Positions 9,530 to 18,387 are shown, counted from the stretch's first letter. The stretch is DNA of 64,000 nucleotides from Tepidanaerobacter sp. GT38 (GCF_021991635.1 NZ_JAFFJA010000001.1:41918-105917); one strand, 5' to 3'. The notes: generated by a model from the sequence alone, not told the origin. Translations and numbers: made by a program.

Positions 9530-10888
9530 CTATTTCTTAGTAGCATTATTTCTTGCTTCATTGTAAAGGGGCAGATAAACTTCGCTGTCCCTTATGACAC
9601 AGCCTGTGCGACCGTGGTCCCGCATGATTTGAGTGCATTTGCTACACGCAATGCATGACTTTTTCGGATCCATGGCACCTTTTTCAAGCATATCTTTTGG
9701 CGCATCAGGATAAGCAAAGGCCTGGCGACCTATTCCAACCAAGGTACAGGAACCATCTGCGATATTTGCCGCGCCCGCATTTGGCAGAAATTGCCTCAGC
9801 CAGCTATAACCATTGCCTACTACCGGAATATTACCCGCAGCCTTTTGAATTTGGCGAGTTAATTCAAAGAGGCGTGCAACGCTCTCTAAAGGATGTTCTT
9901 CCGGAATCTCACCGCCTATAGTTGGTGTGTCAAAAGGTCTCGTTACTTGTGGAAATCTATAATATGGATTGCCTGCAGAGTTGCTTAGAAGGTTTACGCC
10001 ATTTTCTACCATCAACTTTACAAGTGCCAAAGGTTCAGTTAAATCCGGTTTCCAGAAATCTTCTTTATCAACGCCAAATCCGTAAGGGTAGGGATGAGCA
10101 TCAAACACATTAAAACGGCTTGCAATTATAAAATCGTCGCCTACTTCGCTGCGAACTGCCTTGATTGTATCTAAAAGAAAGCGCATGCGATTCTCAAAAC
10201 TTCCGCCGTATCTGCCTTCTCTCGTATGACTTGCAAGAAGTTCAGATACCAAGTACCTATGGCATGCCTTAATATCTACACCGTCGAAGCCTGCTTCTCG
10301 TGCGAGCTTAGCAGACTTTACGTATTTTTCAATTAGGGCATCTAAATATTCATCTGTAACAACCGGGTCATCAGGTGAAATTCCCACTCTCGGATCAAGC
10401 ATCGGATCGTGCTGTGCTATAATTGGCGCAGGTTTATCATCTGGTCTTGAATACCTGCCTGACTGTGTGAGCTGAAGGACTTTTACAGGCCTGTGGTCAC
10501 TGCCGTTATGTTTTTTTGCTTCTTCATCTACTTCCTTGAGCAACTTTTCAAAGGCCCCAACATTTTTTTCTGTCAGATACATCTGAAGTGGGTTTGCTCT
10601 TCCTTCATGCACCACTGCACAAGCCTCAAACCACAAAAGACCTGCTCCACCTGCAGCAAATCGACGGTAGCGTCTCCTCACAAGTTCCGATGGGCTGCCA
10701 TCACGTTCACTATCGCAGCCTTCCATAGGCAAAACTGCTATAGAATTAGGACTTACAACGTTTCCGATTTTAACAGGTTTTGCAAGTGGGGAAAGATCAT
10801 CTGCAAAACTTATATTTACACCTAGCTTTTTTACCTTATCTCTTATCTCATCTATGGTTTTAAAGTTGAATCGCTCAAAAGTCGCCAT
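9530..10888 (-). CDS. NADH:flavin oxidoreductase (Old Yellow Enzyme/2,4-dienoyl-CoA reductase N-domain) with Fe-S motif
   Basis: A 452-residue TIM-barrel flavin reductase. FMN-barrel landmarks are VLQLTQSGRYS, EAGFDGVDIKACHRYL and REGRYGGSFENRMRF. Near the C-terminus four Cys in C-x2-C-x2-C-x11-C (CIACSKC, then Cys after RTG) suggest a [4Fe-4S] cluster, as in 2,4-dienoyl-CoA reductase. The protein ends about 25 residues later, so the FAD/NAD(P)H domain of the full-length enzyme is absent. The usual HGY of the active site reads CHRY here. It needs an outside electron donor; the FAD oxidoreductase or ferredoxin are possible. The substrate is unknown. Confidence 0.8.
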   Translation of the reverse strand: MATFERFNFKTIDEIRDKVKKLGVNISFADDLSPLAKPVKIGNVVSPNSIAVLPMEGCDSERDGSPSELVRRRYRRFAAGGAGLLWFEACAVVHEGRANPLQMYLTEKNVGAFEKLLKEVDEEAKKHNGSDHRPVKVLQLTQSGRYSRPDDKPAPIIAQHDPMLDPRVGISPDDPVVTDEYLDALIEKYVKSAKLAREAGFDGVDIKACHRYLVSELLASHTREGRYGGSFENRMRFLLDTIKAVRSEVGDDFIIASRFNVFDAHPYPYGFGVDKEDFWKPDLTEPLALVKLMVENGVNLLSNSAGNPYYRFPQVTRPFDTPTIGGEIPEEHPLESVARLFELTRQIQKAAGNIPVVGNGYSWLRQFLPNAGAANIADGSCTLVGIGRQAFAYPDAPKDMLEKGAMDPKKSCIACSKCTQIMRDHGRTGCVIRDSEVYLPLYNEARNNATKK

Positions 10889-10919
10889 TATAAAACAACT
10901 CCTTTAATTTTCTTATAAG

Positions 10920-12575
10920 TTAATCCCAAAAGACTGTTGCACCTCGGTGTGCTGAAGTAGTATTCTTCCTGTAAAGTTTCAGCCAACCTGTAGCCGGCTT
11001 TTCTACAGGTTTCCAACCTTTCTTCCGTTCTTTAAATTCCTCCTCGGTAATGTCTACCATTAAAATGCGCTTTTCTATGTCAATATGAATAATATCTCCA
11101 TTTTGAATAAACGCGATGTTTCCGCCTTCATAAGCTTCAGGCGAAACGTGTCCTATAGCTAAACCGCCTGTAGCACCTGAAAATCTTCCGTCTGATACGA
11201 GAGCAATTTTAGTTCCAAGCCCTTTACCCAGAACCGCTGCCATAAACGTTTCCATATGAGGCATACCGGGCGACCCTTTTGGCCCTTCATAGCGGATAAC
11301 CACCACATCTCCCGGGACTATTTCATCTCGCAGTATGGCATTCCATGCTTCATCCTGAGAGTCATATACCTTTGCAGGACCTGTAAATTGCCATGCTGAT
11401 TTGTCTACGGCTGAAAATTTCACAATAGCGCTGTCTGTAGCAATATTGCCAGAAAGTACTGCAAGGCCTCCCTGTTCATAAATTGGGTTTGATACCGATC
11501 GAATTACATCCTGGTTTCGGTTCTGTGACAGGGAAATTTTATCAGCAATTGTACCAAACATGCCTTTGGCATTGGTATGGATCAAACCTGCCTTGGCAAG
11601 CTCACCTAACACTGCGCCAAGGCCTCCTGCTTCGGAAAACTCCGCCATTGTATAGGAAGGATGGTTTGGGTAAATGGTACTTATTACCGGAACTTCCCGG
11701 CTTATCCTATCAAAAAGCTCAGGTGTTATATCGAATCCTGCTTGCCTGGCAATTGCAGGTATGTGCAAGATAGAATTAGTAGAACCACCTGTCGCCATCA
11801 TATATCTGACTACATTTTCAAAGTTTTCATATTTGATCACATCGAGAGGGCGAATTTCTTCTTTTACAAGTTCCATAATTTTCTTTGCCGCTTCCACAGC
11901 CATTTGCCGCCACTCTGGCGTCTGGCTTTTTACACTTGCATTGCCATGAGGAGACAGACCTAAAATTTCTGCTGTTGCACACATGGTATTTGCCGTCCCC
12001 ATAAATGGACATGCGCCAGGTGTGGGACATGCATTTTTTACTATGGCTTTATAGTCCTCCCTGCTTATATCTCCGGCTACATATGCCGCATATGCTTGTT
12101 TTGTATGTGTAAGGGTTATCATTTTGCCGTTGTAATTGCCCGGAGCCATATATCCACCGGTAAACATCACTGTTGGAATGTTTACCCGAAGTGCACCCAT
12201 AAGCATTCCCGGCACTACCTTATCACAAGTACCAAGCATTATCATGCCATCTAACATGTTAAGCTCCGCCACCGTTTCCACTTCAGCAGAAACCATATCT
12301 CTAGCGGGGAGGGTATATCGGTCACCGGGAGTGTTTGAACATATTCCGTCACACACACCAGACACAGGTAGCTCAAGGGCAAGGCCTCCAGAAGCATAAA
12401 CCACCTTTTTTATGTCTTCAATAACATCTTTAAAAGGAAAATGGCCTGGATTCATTTCATTCCATGAATTTATAATTCCGATAATGGGACGCTTAGCATC
12501 TTCCTCGGATATTCCCATGGCAAAAAGCAGTGCATTTCTATGATCAAGGGATTCCTCATTCCATTTACGAATCAT
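10920..12575 (-). CDS. IlvD/EDD-family dehydratase, probable sugar-acid dehydratase
   Basis: A 551-residue Fe-S dehydratase. Cluster or metal regions are visible in GTCDKVVPG and CPTPGACPFMGTANTM, and the C-terminal catalytic loop is ALVSDGRFSGATGG. Dihydroxyacid dehydratase and sugar-acid dehydratases share this fold. Here Pro-Phe replaces Gly-Gly in the GACGGM motif of IlvD, and no ilv genes are nearby. KDG kinase and KDPG aldolase lie 7 kb away, so conversion of a hexonate (for example gluconate) to 2-keto-3-deoxygluconate is the likely role. Start: GGAGG then ATG 12575. It comes 17 bp after the livF-like stop, which suggests it is co-transcribed with the transporter. Confidence 0.82.
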   Translation of the reverse strand: MIRKWNEESLDHRNALLFAMGISEEDAKRPIIGIINSWNEMNPGHFPFKDVIEDIKKVVYASGGLALELPVSGVCDGICSNTPGDRYTLPARDMVSAEVETVAELNMLDGMIMLGTCDKVVPGMLMGALRVNIPTVMFTGGYMAPGNYNGKMITLTHTKQAYAAYVAGDISREDYKAIVKNACPTPGACPFMGTANTMCATAEILGLSPHGNASVKSQTPEWRQMAVEAAKKIMELVKEEIRPLDVIKYENFENVVRYMMATGGSTNSILHIPAIARQAGFDITPELFDRISREVPVISTIYPNHPSYTMAEFSEAGGLGAVLGELAKAGLIHTNAKGMFGTIADKISLSQNRNQDVIRSVSNPIYEQGGLAVLSGNIATDSAIVKFSAVDKSAWQFTGPAKVYDSQDEAWNAILRDEIVPGDVVVIRYEGPKGSPGMPHMETFMAAVLGKGLGTKIALVSDGRFSGATGGLAIGHVSPEAYEGGNIAFIQNGDIIHIDIEKRILMVDITEEEFKERKKGWKPVEKPATGWLKLYRKNTTSAHRGATVFWD

Positions 12576-12592
12576 ATTTTAACCTCCATATA

Positions 12593-13291
12593 TTAGCCGC
12601 CAAGATAGGCTTTTTTCACTTTATCAGAATTCAAAAGCTCGCAACCTGTACCGCTTAAGGTTATTCTGCCATTTTCTAAAACATAAGCTTTGTCGCATAT
12701 GCTGAGAGCCTTGCGCGCATTTTGTTCAACCAGCAGCACGGTCACACCGCTGTCGCGGATTTGCTCAATTAGGTTAAATACCTGATTTACGATGATAGGT
12801 GCAAGTCCAAGGGACGGTTCATCAAGAAGAATAAGTTTCGGTTTTGCCATAAGCCCTCTAGCAATTGCCAACATTTGCTGCTCTCCACCTGAAAGTGTCC
12901 CTGCATACTGTGACTTGCGCTCTCTCAATTTTGGAAAGAGGTTATAGTTTTTCTCCAGATTTTCATATAGCTCCTTGCCCTTTAAAAGGTAGCCCCCTAC
13001 TAATAGATTGTCTTCTACGGTTAAACCCGAAAAAGTCCGACGGCCCTCAGGAACGTGGACTATCCCTGCTTCAACGACTTTATGAGGTTTGTCTGGAATA
13101 GGTTTGCCTAAAAATTCTATAGTACCGGATGTCGGCTTTACCTGGCTTGAGATGCACCGAAGGAGGGTTGACTTTCCTGCTCCGTTAGACCCGATAATGC
13201 TGACAATCTGCCCCTTTTCAGCTTCAATTGAAACATCTTTCAATGCCTGAATGTGTCCATATGCAGCACTTAAATTTGTGACTTTCAGCAT
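12593..13291 (-). CDS. ABC transporter ATP-binding protein, LivF type
   Basis: One of two ATPases of a HAAT-family (branched-chain amino acid type) importer, 232 residues. Walker A is IGSNGAGKSTL, signature LSGGEQQML, Walker B LILLDEPSLGLAP. The short form without an added C-terminal domain is typical of LivF. Its start overlaps the LivG-type gene by 7 bp. Although the family is named for leucine import, HAAT systems carry many organic solutes, and the cluster points to a sugar acid. Confidence 0.88.
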   Translation of the reverse strand: MLKVTNLSAAYGHIQALKDVSIEAEKGQIVSIIGSNGAGKSTLLRCISSQVKPTSGTIEFLGKPIPDKPHKVVEAGIVHVPEGRRTFSGLTVEDNLLVGGYLLKGKELYENLEKNYNLFPKLRERKSQYAGTLSGGEQQMLAIARGLMAKPKLILLDEPSLGLAPIIVNQVFNLIEQIRDSGVTVLLVEQNARKALSICDKAYVLENGRITLSGTGCELLNSDKVKKAYLGG

Positions 13292-14052
13292 TTAGCTTCC
13301 TCCTCTCCCAGGTAAGCTTTTATTACATCCGGATTCTCTTTTATCTCCTCAGGTGTCCCTTCTGCAATTGGTTTGCCGAAATTCAGCACGTGAATTTTAT
13401 GAGAAATACCCATTACAAGTTCAAGGCGGTGCTCGATTAAAAGAATAGCAAAGCCGATTTCTTCACATAATCTGCTGATTAGTTCAGTAAGCTCCATCAC
13501 TTCGGTAGGATTTAAACCTGCGGCCGGTTCATCCAGCAAAAGCACTTTTGGCTGACATGTAAGTGCTCGTGCGATTTCAAGCTTCCGCTGTAGACCATAC
13601 GGAAGATTTTCCGGTCGCTCATTTTTATACTTCAGCATTCCTACAACTTCAAGATAATGCTCACAAATTTCTCTGCCGCGCTTTTCTTCAGCTAAGCGTC
13701 TTGGAGTGGGCAAGAGTCCATCTATGATTGAATATCTGGACAATGGGTCAAAAGCGCACATAACATTTTCCAAAACGGTTAAACCCCTAAAAAGACGGAT
13801 ATTCTGAAATGTGCGGCCTATGCCTTCACGAGTAATCATATACTGCTCCATTTTTGTAATATCTTTACCGTCAAGAATGACCGAACCTTTATCTGCCGTA
13901 TATATCCCTGATATTACGTTAAACAATGTAGTTTTCCCGGCACCGTTAGGACCGATAATGCCGATAATATCACCTTTTTTTGCAGTAAGGGAGACGTCCT
14001 GTATTGCCTTGACTCCGCCGAAACTCTTGCTTACATTCCGTACTTCAAGCAT
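13285..14052 (-). CDS. ABC transporter ATP-binding protein, LivG type
   Basis: The second ATPase of the HAAT importer, 255 residues. Walker A GPNGAGKTTLF, signature region LPYGLQRKLEIARAL (LivG proteins carry this altered signature), Walker B VLLLDEPAAGLNP, switch His in LLIEHRLELVMG. It overlaps the LivM-type gene by 8 bp and the LivF-type gene by 7 bp, so the four genes are tightly coupled. Confidence 0.88.
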   Translation of the reverse strand: MLEVRNVSKSFGGVKAIQDVSLTAKKGDIIGIIGPNGAGKTTLFNVISGIYTADKGSVILDGKDITKMEQYMITREGIGRTFQNIRLFRGLTVLENVMCAFDPLSRYSIIDGLLPTPRRLAEEKRGREICEHYLEVVGMLKYKNERPENLPYGLQRKLEIARALTCQPKVLLLDEPAAGLNPTEVMELTELISRLCEEIGFAILLIEHRLELVMGISHKIHVLNFGKPIAEGTPEEIKENPDVIKAYLGEEEAKC

Positions 14053-14914
14053 TGCTCCTCTCCTCCTTTTTACCGCTTAGCCTTCTCAATAAATTTCCTA
14101 CCGAAAGCTCATATTCGCCAAACAATCCTGTAGGTTTAAAGTTGATGATAAGAAGCACCAATACCGCATAAAACACCGTGCGATAATCCGCCGCAAATCT
14201 CAATACTTCCGGCAAAGCTGTTAAGATAATGGTGCCAAAGATGGAACCTGTTAAGCTGCTTACGCCTCCAAAAAATACCATGATAACCCATTCTGCGCTC
14301 TTCTTCCAGCCGAAGATACCGGGATCAACATAGGTTGTAAAAAACGCGTAAAGCACACCAGCATAAGATGTTACTGCTACAGCAATAAGGAAAGCAGTCA
14401 TCTTGATTCTGGGGACATTTATTCCCATGGCTTTTGCCGCGAGTTCGTCACTCCTTGCAGCAATGCACTGCCTGCCGTATTTCGAATTTTTAAGATAGCT
14501 TACCAGGACAATGCAAACGATTGCAGATATTAAAGCTAATGGCAGTGTGGTGATTTTAGGAATACCAGAAAAACCTAAAGCTCCACCGGTTATGGATTGA
14601 GTTTGGTTTAGCAGTGCCGTTATGGCCTCACCAAATCCCAGCGTAACCAATGATATATAGTCTCGGCGCAGGCGAACGGTAGGCAATCCAACGATGTAGC
14701 CTACTATTACACTGATAACTACTGCTATTATAGCTGCCAGAACAAATGGGACTCCTGCTTTAACTACCAAAAAGCCGGATACATATGCACCGATTGCCAT
14801 AAAAGCTGCTTGCCCCAGAGAAAACATGCCTGTTAGCCCCGTAAGAACATATATACCTGTTACAGCAATAACTGAAATAAGCGTAAACGTGAGTATTGAA
14901 ATATAAAACTGCAT
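14045..14914 (-). CDS. ABC transporter permease, LivM type
   Basis: Membrane permease of 289 residues with about eight hydrophobic segments. The LivM hallmarks are GLTGMFSLGQAAFMAIGAY near the N-terminus and the RSDELAAKAMGIN cytoplasmic loop that meets the ATPase. AGGGGAGG precedes ATG 14914. It pairs with the LivH-type permease encoded 14 bp upstream. Confidence 0.88.
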   Translation of the reverse strand: MQFYISILTFTLISVIAVTGIYVLTGLTGMFSLGQAAFMAIGAYVSGFLVVKAGVPFVLAAIIAVVISVIVGYIVGLPTVRLRRDYISLVTLGFGEAITALLNQTQSITGGALGFSGIPKITTLPLALISAIVCIVLVSYLKNSKYGRQCIAARSDELAAKAMGINVPRIKMTAFLIAVAVTSYAGVLYAFFTTYVDPGIFGWKKSAEWVIMVFFGGVSSLTGSIFGTIILTALPEVLRFAADYRTVFYAVLVLLIINFKPTGLFGEYELSVGNLLRRLSGKKEERSNA

Positions 14915-14928
14915 TATGCTAACCTCCC

Positions 14929-15801
14929 CTAAGCCTTCTCCTGAACGTTCGAGCCTGCGATACCCTGTGGCCTTATCAGCAGAAAAGCCAACATGATTAA
15001 AAATGAAAAAACCGGTGCATACCCAGAACCTACAAAATTAATGAGCAGTGTTTCGGTCAATCCCAGTAAAATAGCACCCACAACTGCACCAAAAATACTA
15101 CCCAAGCCCCCTATAACTGAAGCAATAAATCCTTTTACAACCAAATTGCCAAGCTGAGGGTACAAAGTGTAGTTGATTCCTAAAAATACACCTGAAAGGC
15201 CAGCCAGTGCACCTGATATGAAAAAAGCAAGTTGAATAATGCCAAAAACATTTATTCCCATAAGGCCTGCTGTGTCCCGATCAAATGAAACCGAACGAAG
15301 AGCACGACCAAGCCTTGTTTTCTGAATAAATATTACCAACAGTGCAAGGGCCAAGCAGGACGAAATAAACATGATCAAATCCGGTTTAGATATGACAAAA
15401 CCGCCTATATTAACTACCATGCTTTGAAAAAACCGCGGATAGTTGTAAAAGTTTGGTCCTACCCAAATTGTTACTATTCCTTCATATAATGTGCCAAGGG
15501 TAATTGATGACACAAAGTAATAAACAGGAGATGTGCTGCGCAGAGTTATTTTTCTAAAAGCTACAAATTCTCCAATATAGGCAACCAAACCGCCCGCAAG
15601 CATCGAAACAATAATTACCGGAATTAAAGAACTACCTGTTTTTACCGCAAAAAAGTAACCAATAAAAGCACTAAGTGTCATAAGTGCACCATGAGAAAAA
15701 TTTGAAAACTTCAGGATGTTAAAAATTAGCGAGAAACCTGTAGCAATTAAAGCATAAACTGAGCCTACAGCCAATCCATTGATTATGATTTGTATTGACA
15801 T
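14929..15801 (-). CDS. ABC transporter permease, LivH type
   Basis: Membrane permease of 290 residues with about eight hydrophobic segments. The N-terminal NGLAVGSVYALIATGFSLIF is characteristic of LivH, and VSFDRDTAGLMGIN is the ATPase-contact loop. GGAGG sits ahead of ATG 15801. It follows the binding-protein gene by 73 bp, a gap filled by a strong hairpin. Confidence 0.88.
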   Translation of the reverse strand: MSIQIIINGLAVGSVYALIATGFSLIFNILKFSNFSHGALMTLSAFIGYFFAVKTGSSLIPVIIVSMLAGGLVAYIGEFVAFRKITLRSTSPVYYFVSSITLGTLYEGIVTIWVGPNFYNYPRFFQSMVVNIGGFVISKPDLIMFISSCLALALLVIFIQKTRLGRALRSVSFDRDTAGLMGINVFGIIQLAFFISGALAGLSGVFLGINYTLYPQLGNLVVKGFIASVIGGLGSIFGAVVGAILLGLTETLLINFVGSGYAPVFSFLIMLAFLLIRPQGIAGSNVQEKA

Positions 15802-15818
15802 TATTTACCTCCTAATAC

Positions 15819-15856
15819 TATCAATACCCCCCTGCCAGGCAGGGGGGATATTGATA
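15819..15856 (-). promoter_or_regulatory. Strong intercistronic hairpin between livK- and livH-type genes
   Basis: Near-perfect palindrome. The left arm TATCAATACCCCCCTGCC pairs with 15838-15856 with a single bulged base. It has no T-run on the minus strand, so full termination is unlikely. Position after a binding-protein gene fits a 3' stabiliser or partial attenuator giving more binding protein than permease. Confidence 0.75.
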
Positions 15857-15874
15857 TTTCTGGTTAATGCTACC

Positions 15875-17068
15875 TTATTGTTCTGCTGAATAACGCTTAA
15901 GCATTACAGGTGCCTGATTTTGAATTTCATGCATAACCATTTCGAGGCCTTTTGTCTGATGAGTATTGGGGTCGATAGTTATATTACCAGTTAGGCCTTG
16001 GAAACCAGAGAGATTTTCTATAGCATCTCGAATTGCAACTGGGTCATCGCCCACTTCTTCTATTATTTTGGCGAGAATCTTCATAACATCATATCCCAAG
16101 AAGAATTTGTTTGTGGCATCATTTCCTGTTTTTTGTTTATAAGCTTCAATTATACCTTGAATCTGAGGTTCTGTTTCCGTAATGTTGTTGATGTAAATTA
16201 CTCCATCTGCCTCAGGACCGCACAGTGTTGGGAAAGGAGGACATGCGTCCAAACCGCAGATAAGTCTTCCGTCAAATCCGATTGCTCTTGCCTGCTGAAC
16301 AATCAATATAAGCTCTTGTGTATAGTTTGGAGCATAAATTGCCTCAGCACCTGCGGATACTAATTTGTTGAGCATTGTTTTAAAGTCTTTGTCATTTGGC
16401 TGGTATGGAACTTCAGCAACAACTTTAGCACCTAAACTCTCAACTGTATTTTTAAATGGTTCCAGCAGCGATACAGAGTATGCATTTGATTGGTTGTAAA
16501 TAATACCAAATTTTTTCAACCCTTGTTCCTCTACTGCAAATTTCCCCATTATAGCACCCTGCTGTTTCGCTGAGGGCTGGAATAGGAACATATTCTTATA
16601 CGGTGTGCCATCATCTTTTATTGTGGCTCTGTCATCGATGGCAAAGTGAAGAACAGGTACATTATACTGCTCGGATATGGGTGCTATTGCTATAGTTATG
16701 TTTGCAACAGGAGGACCGATTATAGCTGATACCTTGTCTGTAGTGGTCATGCGGTTATATGCATTAATTGCTTCCTGAACATCAGCTTTTGTATCATATG
16801 TGACTAGTTTTACTTTGCGTCCATTTATGCCGCCAGCAGCATTGATTTCATCTGCTGCCCATTGAGCACCTTCCTGCACCATCTTGCCAAGGGTGGATGT
16901 TACACCTGTGATATCCTGTAGAACACCTATGACAATATCACCCTCAGGTGCAGTCTCTTCTTGCTGCGGAGTTTCTGAAGGGCTTTCTGCTTCAGGTTGT
17001 GAAGAACCACAAGCAGTCATACCGACAATCATCAGCACTGCCAAAAAAATTGCTAAAAACTTTTTCAT
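15875..17068 (-). CDS. ABC transporter substrate-binding lipoprotein, LivK/HAAT type
   Basis: Extracellular binding lipoprotein of 397 residues. The signal peptide ends in the lipobox MTACG (Cys at about residue 20), followed by a Glu/Ser/Pro-rich linker. The mature fold begins DIVIGVLQDITGVTSTLGKM and has AAGGINGRKVKLVTYD, standard for periplasmic-binding family 6. It is first in the importer operon. Its leader holds a perfect LacI-type operator 84 bp upstream (17152) and an 11-bp stem hairpin. The ligand is not a firm call: family history says amino acids, while the gene set downstream says a sugar acid. Confidence 0.88.
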   Translation of the reverse strand: MKKFLAIFLAVLMIVGMTACGSSQPEAESPSETPQQEETAPEGDIVIGVLQDITGVTSTLGKMVQEGAQWAADEINAAGGINGRKVKLVTYDTKADVQEAINAYNRMTTTDKVSAIIGPPVANITIAIAPISEQYNVPVLHFAIDDRATIKDDGTPYKNMFLFQPSAKQQGAIMGKFAVEEQGLKKFGIIYNQSNAYSVSLLEPFKNTVESLGAKVVAEVPYQPNDKDFKTMLNKLVSAGAEAIYAPNYTQELILIVQQARAIGFDGRLICGLDACPPFPTLCGPEADGVIYINNITETEPQIQGIIEAYKQKTGNDATNKFFLGYDVMKILAKIIEEVGDDPVAIRDAIENLSGFQGLTGNITIDPNTHQTKGLEMVMHEIQNQAPVMLKRYSAEQ

Positions 17069-17094
17069 ACTTTTTCCCCCTATAAATTTTTTTA

Positions 17095-17123
17095 TTATTA
17101 ATCACTTTTTTCGTGATTAATAA
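17095..17123 (-). promoter_or_regulatory. Hairpin in the livK leader
   Basis: The arms TTATTAATCAC (17095-17105) and GTGATTAATAA (17113-17123) are perfect complements around a 7-base loop. This would form a 5' stem about 27 bases ahead of the binding-protein start, possibly protecting the mRNA. Confidence 0.5.
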
Positions 17124-17151
17124 CCATAAAAAAACACTACAACTTAAATTT

Positions 17152-17165
17152 TGCAAACGTTTGCA
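17152..17165. promoter_or_regulatory. LacI-family operator in front of the livK-type gene
   Basis: TGCAAACGTTTGCA is a perfect 14-bp palindrome with the central CG typical of LacI/CcpA-family operators. It sits between the lacI-type gene (stop at 17186) and the binding-protein gene (start 17068). It probably binds the adjacent regulator; CcpA binding is the alternative. Confidence 0.75.
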
Positions 17166-17185
17166 GTTTATTGTAAAAAAAAGTA

Positions 17186-18190
17186 CTATCTAGTAGATCT
17201 GCGAATAATTAACTCTGATGACATTATTTCTACTGTGGGTTCTTGCATTGTCTCAGTATTAATCAGAGCAAGTAATTTATTTACCGCTCTCACACCTATA
17301 TCGTATAAGGGCTGTGACACAGTAGATAAAGGCGGATCAATAAGAGAACTGAATTCAAGATTGTCAAATCCTATAACTGAAATGTCTTCAGGAACTTTAT
17401 AGCCGTGGTCTTTTATAGCTCTGATGGCACCAATAGCCCTAAGGTCAGTAGTCGCAAAAACTGCATCAAACTTTATATTCTGAGCAAACAGGCTGTATAC
17501 GGCATTATAACCGTCTAAACTCCACTGAACGCTGTCGGATTCATCACCTGTTATAAGCTCTTCATGGACAGGAAGACCAGCATCAAGTAAAGCTTGTTTA
17601 TATCCTCTAAACCGTTCTCTGTATAAAGCCAGCTGCTGATTACCTTTGATAATTGCAATCCGCTGGTGACCTGTCTTAATCAGGAAGGAAACGGCATCAT
17701 AGGCTGCTCTAAAGTTATCAATAATGACTGCATTGGCTAAAAAATCCACATTTCTTACGATGATTACCATTGGAAAGCCTTCTTTTTGCAACTCAACTAT
17801 ATGTTCAGTTTCTTTGGCTGCTGGAGCAATCAGTAGACCATCTACCCATCTTTTTCTTAGTTTTTGAATGTACTCTTTTTCTGCTTTTACATCTTCATCA
17901 GTATTGCACAAAACTACGCTATAACCAAACTTTTTTGCAGTATCTTCTACCCCTCTTGCTAAAGCTGGATATATAGGATTTCGTATGTTTGGAATAATCA
18001 GACCTATTGTCTTGGTTTTACCTTCTTTTAACCCTTGAGCAAGGAAATTAGGTCTGTAATTTAATAACTTAACAGCTTCTAGTATTTTTTGTTTGGTAGA
18101 TTCTTTTACAGAAGCATTTCCACTTAGAGCTCTAGAAACGGTGCTTGGAGAAACTCCAGCCTTCTTTGCTACATCTTTTATAGTTACCAT
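17186..18190 (-). CDS. LacI-family transcriptional regulator
   Basis: Sugar-responsive repressor of 334 residues. The N-terminal helix-turn-helix (TIKDVAKKAGVSPSTVSRAL) is followed by the hinge helix region (YRPNFLAQGLK) and a periplasmic-binding-like sensor domain (KTIGLIIPNIRNPIYPALARG). The start at 18190 is chosen over the longer frame to 18229 because MVTIKDVA is the canonical N-terminus and GGAAG is six bases ahead. Operator-like sites lie both downstream at 17152, before the transporter, and upstream at 18252 and 18373. It therefore likely controls the importer and itself, released by a pathway intermediate. The inducer is unknown. Confidence 0.9.
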   Translation of the reverse strand: MVTIKDVAKKAGVSPSTVSRALSGNASVKESTKQKILEAVKLLNYRPNFLAQGLKEGKTKTIGLIIPNIRNPIYPALARGVEDTAKKFGYSVVLCNTDEDVKAEKEYIQKLRKRWVDGLLIAPAAKETEHIVELQKEGFPMVIIVRNVDFLANAVIIDNFRAAYDAVSFLIKTGHQRIAIIKGNQQLALYRERFRGYKQALLDAGLPVHEELITGDESDSVQWSLDGYNAVYSLFAQNIKFDAVFATTDLRAIGAIRAIKDHGYKVPEDISVIGFDNLEFSSLIDPPLSTVSQPLYDIGVRAVNKLLALINTETMQEPTVEIMSSELIIRRSTR

Positions 18191-18251
18191 TGAATTCTTC
18201 CTTCCCACCATGTAGAAGCCAAAATGCAATCGGCATTATTAGGTTTAATAA

Positions 18252-18263
18252 TGCAAACGTTTC
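18252..18263. promoter_or_regulatory. LacI-type operator-like site upstream of the regulator
   Basis: TGCAAACGTTTC shares ten of twelve bases with the perfect site at 17152 and retains the central AAACGTTT. It lies 62 bp ahead of the regulator start, so autoregulation is likely. Confidence 0.6.
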
Positions 18264-18372
18264 TATAATATATATTTCTTATTGTTTATTTTTTTGTTTT
18301 GACGCAGATAAAAAATGGCTTAATCCTCGATGCATCAAGGTTTTAATGGGTTTTATATTAAAACCACGACTT

Positions 18373-18387
18373 GTAAAAACGTTTGTA
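18373..18387. promoter_or_regulatory. Second LacI-type operator-like site upstream of the regulator
   Basis: GTAAAAACGTTTGTA keeps the AAACGTTTG core. It is 121 bp from the site at 18252, a distance that would allow a repression loop. It is weaker than the other two. Confidence 0.45.

Noticed and set aside
13285..13291. Overlap of LivG- and LivF-type genes as a possible frameshift
   Set aside because: Both proteins have normal length and complete motifs; short overlaps are usual in this operon type.
17095..17123. livK leader hairpin as a terminator/attenuator
   Set aside because: The stem is AT-rich and followed by A-rich sequence on the minus strand rather than a T-run, so termination is unlikely; kept only as a leader hairpin.
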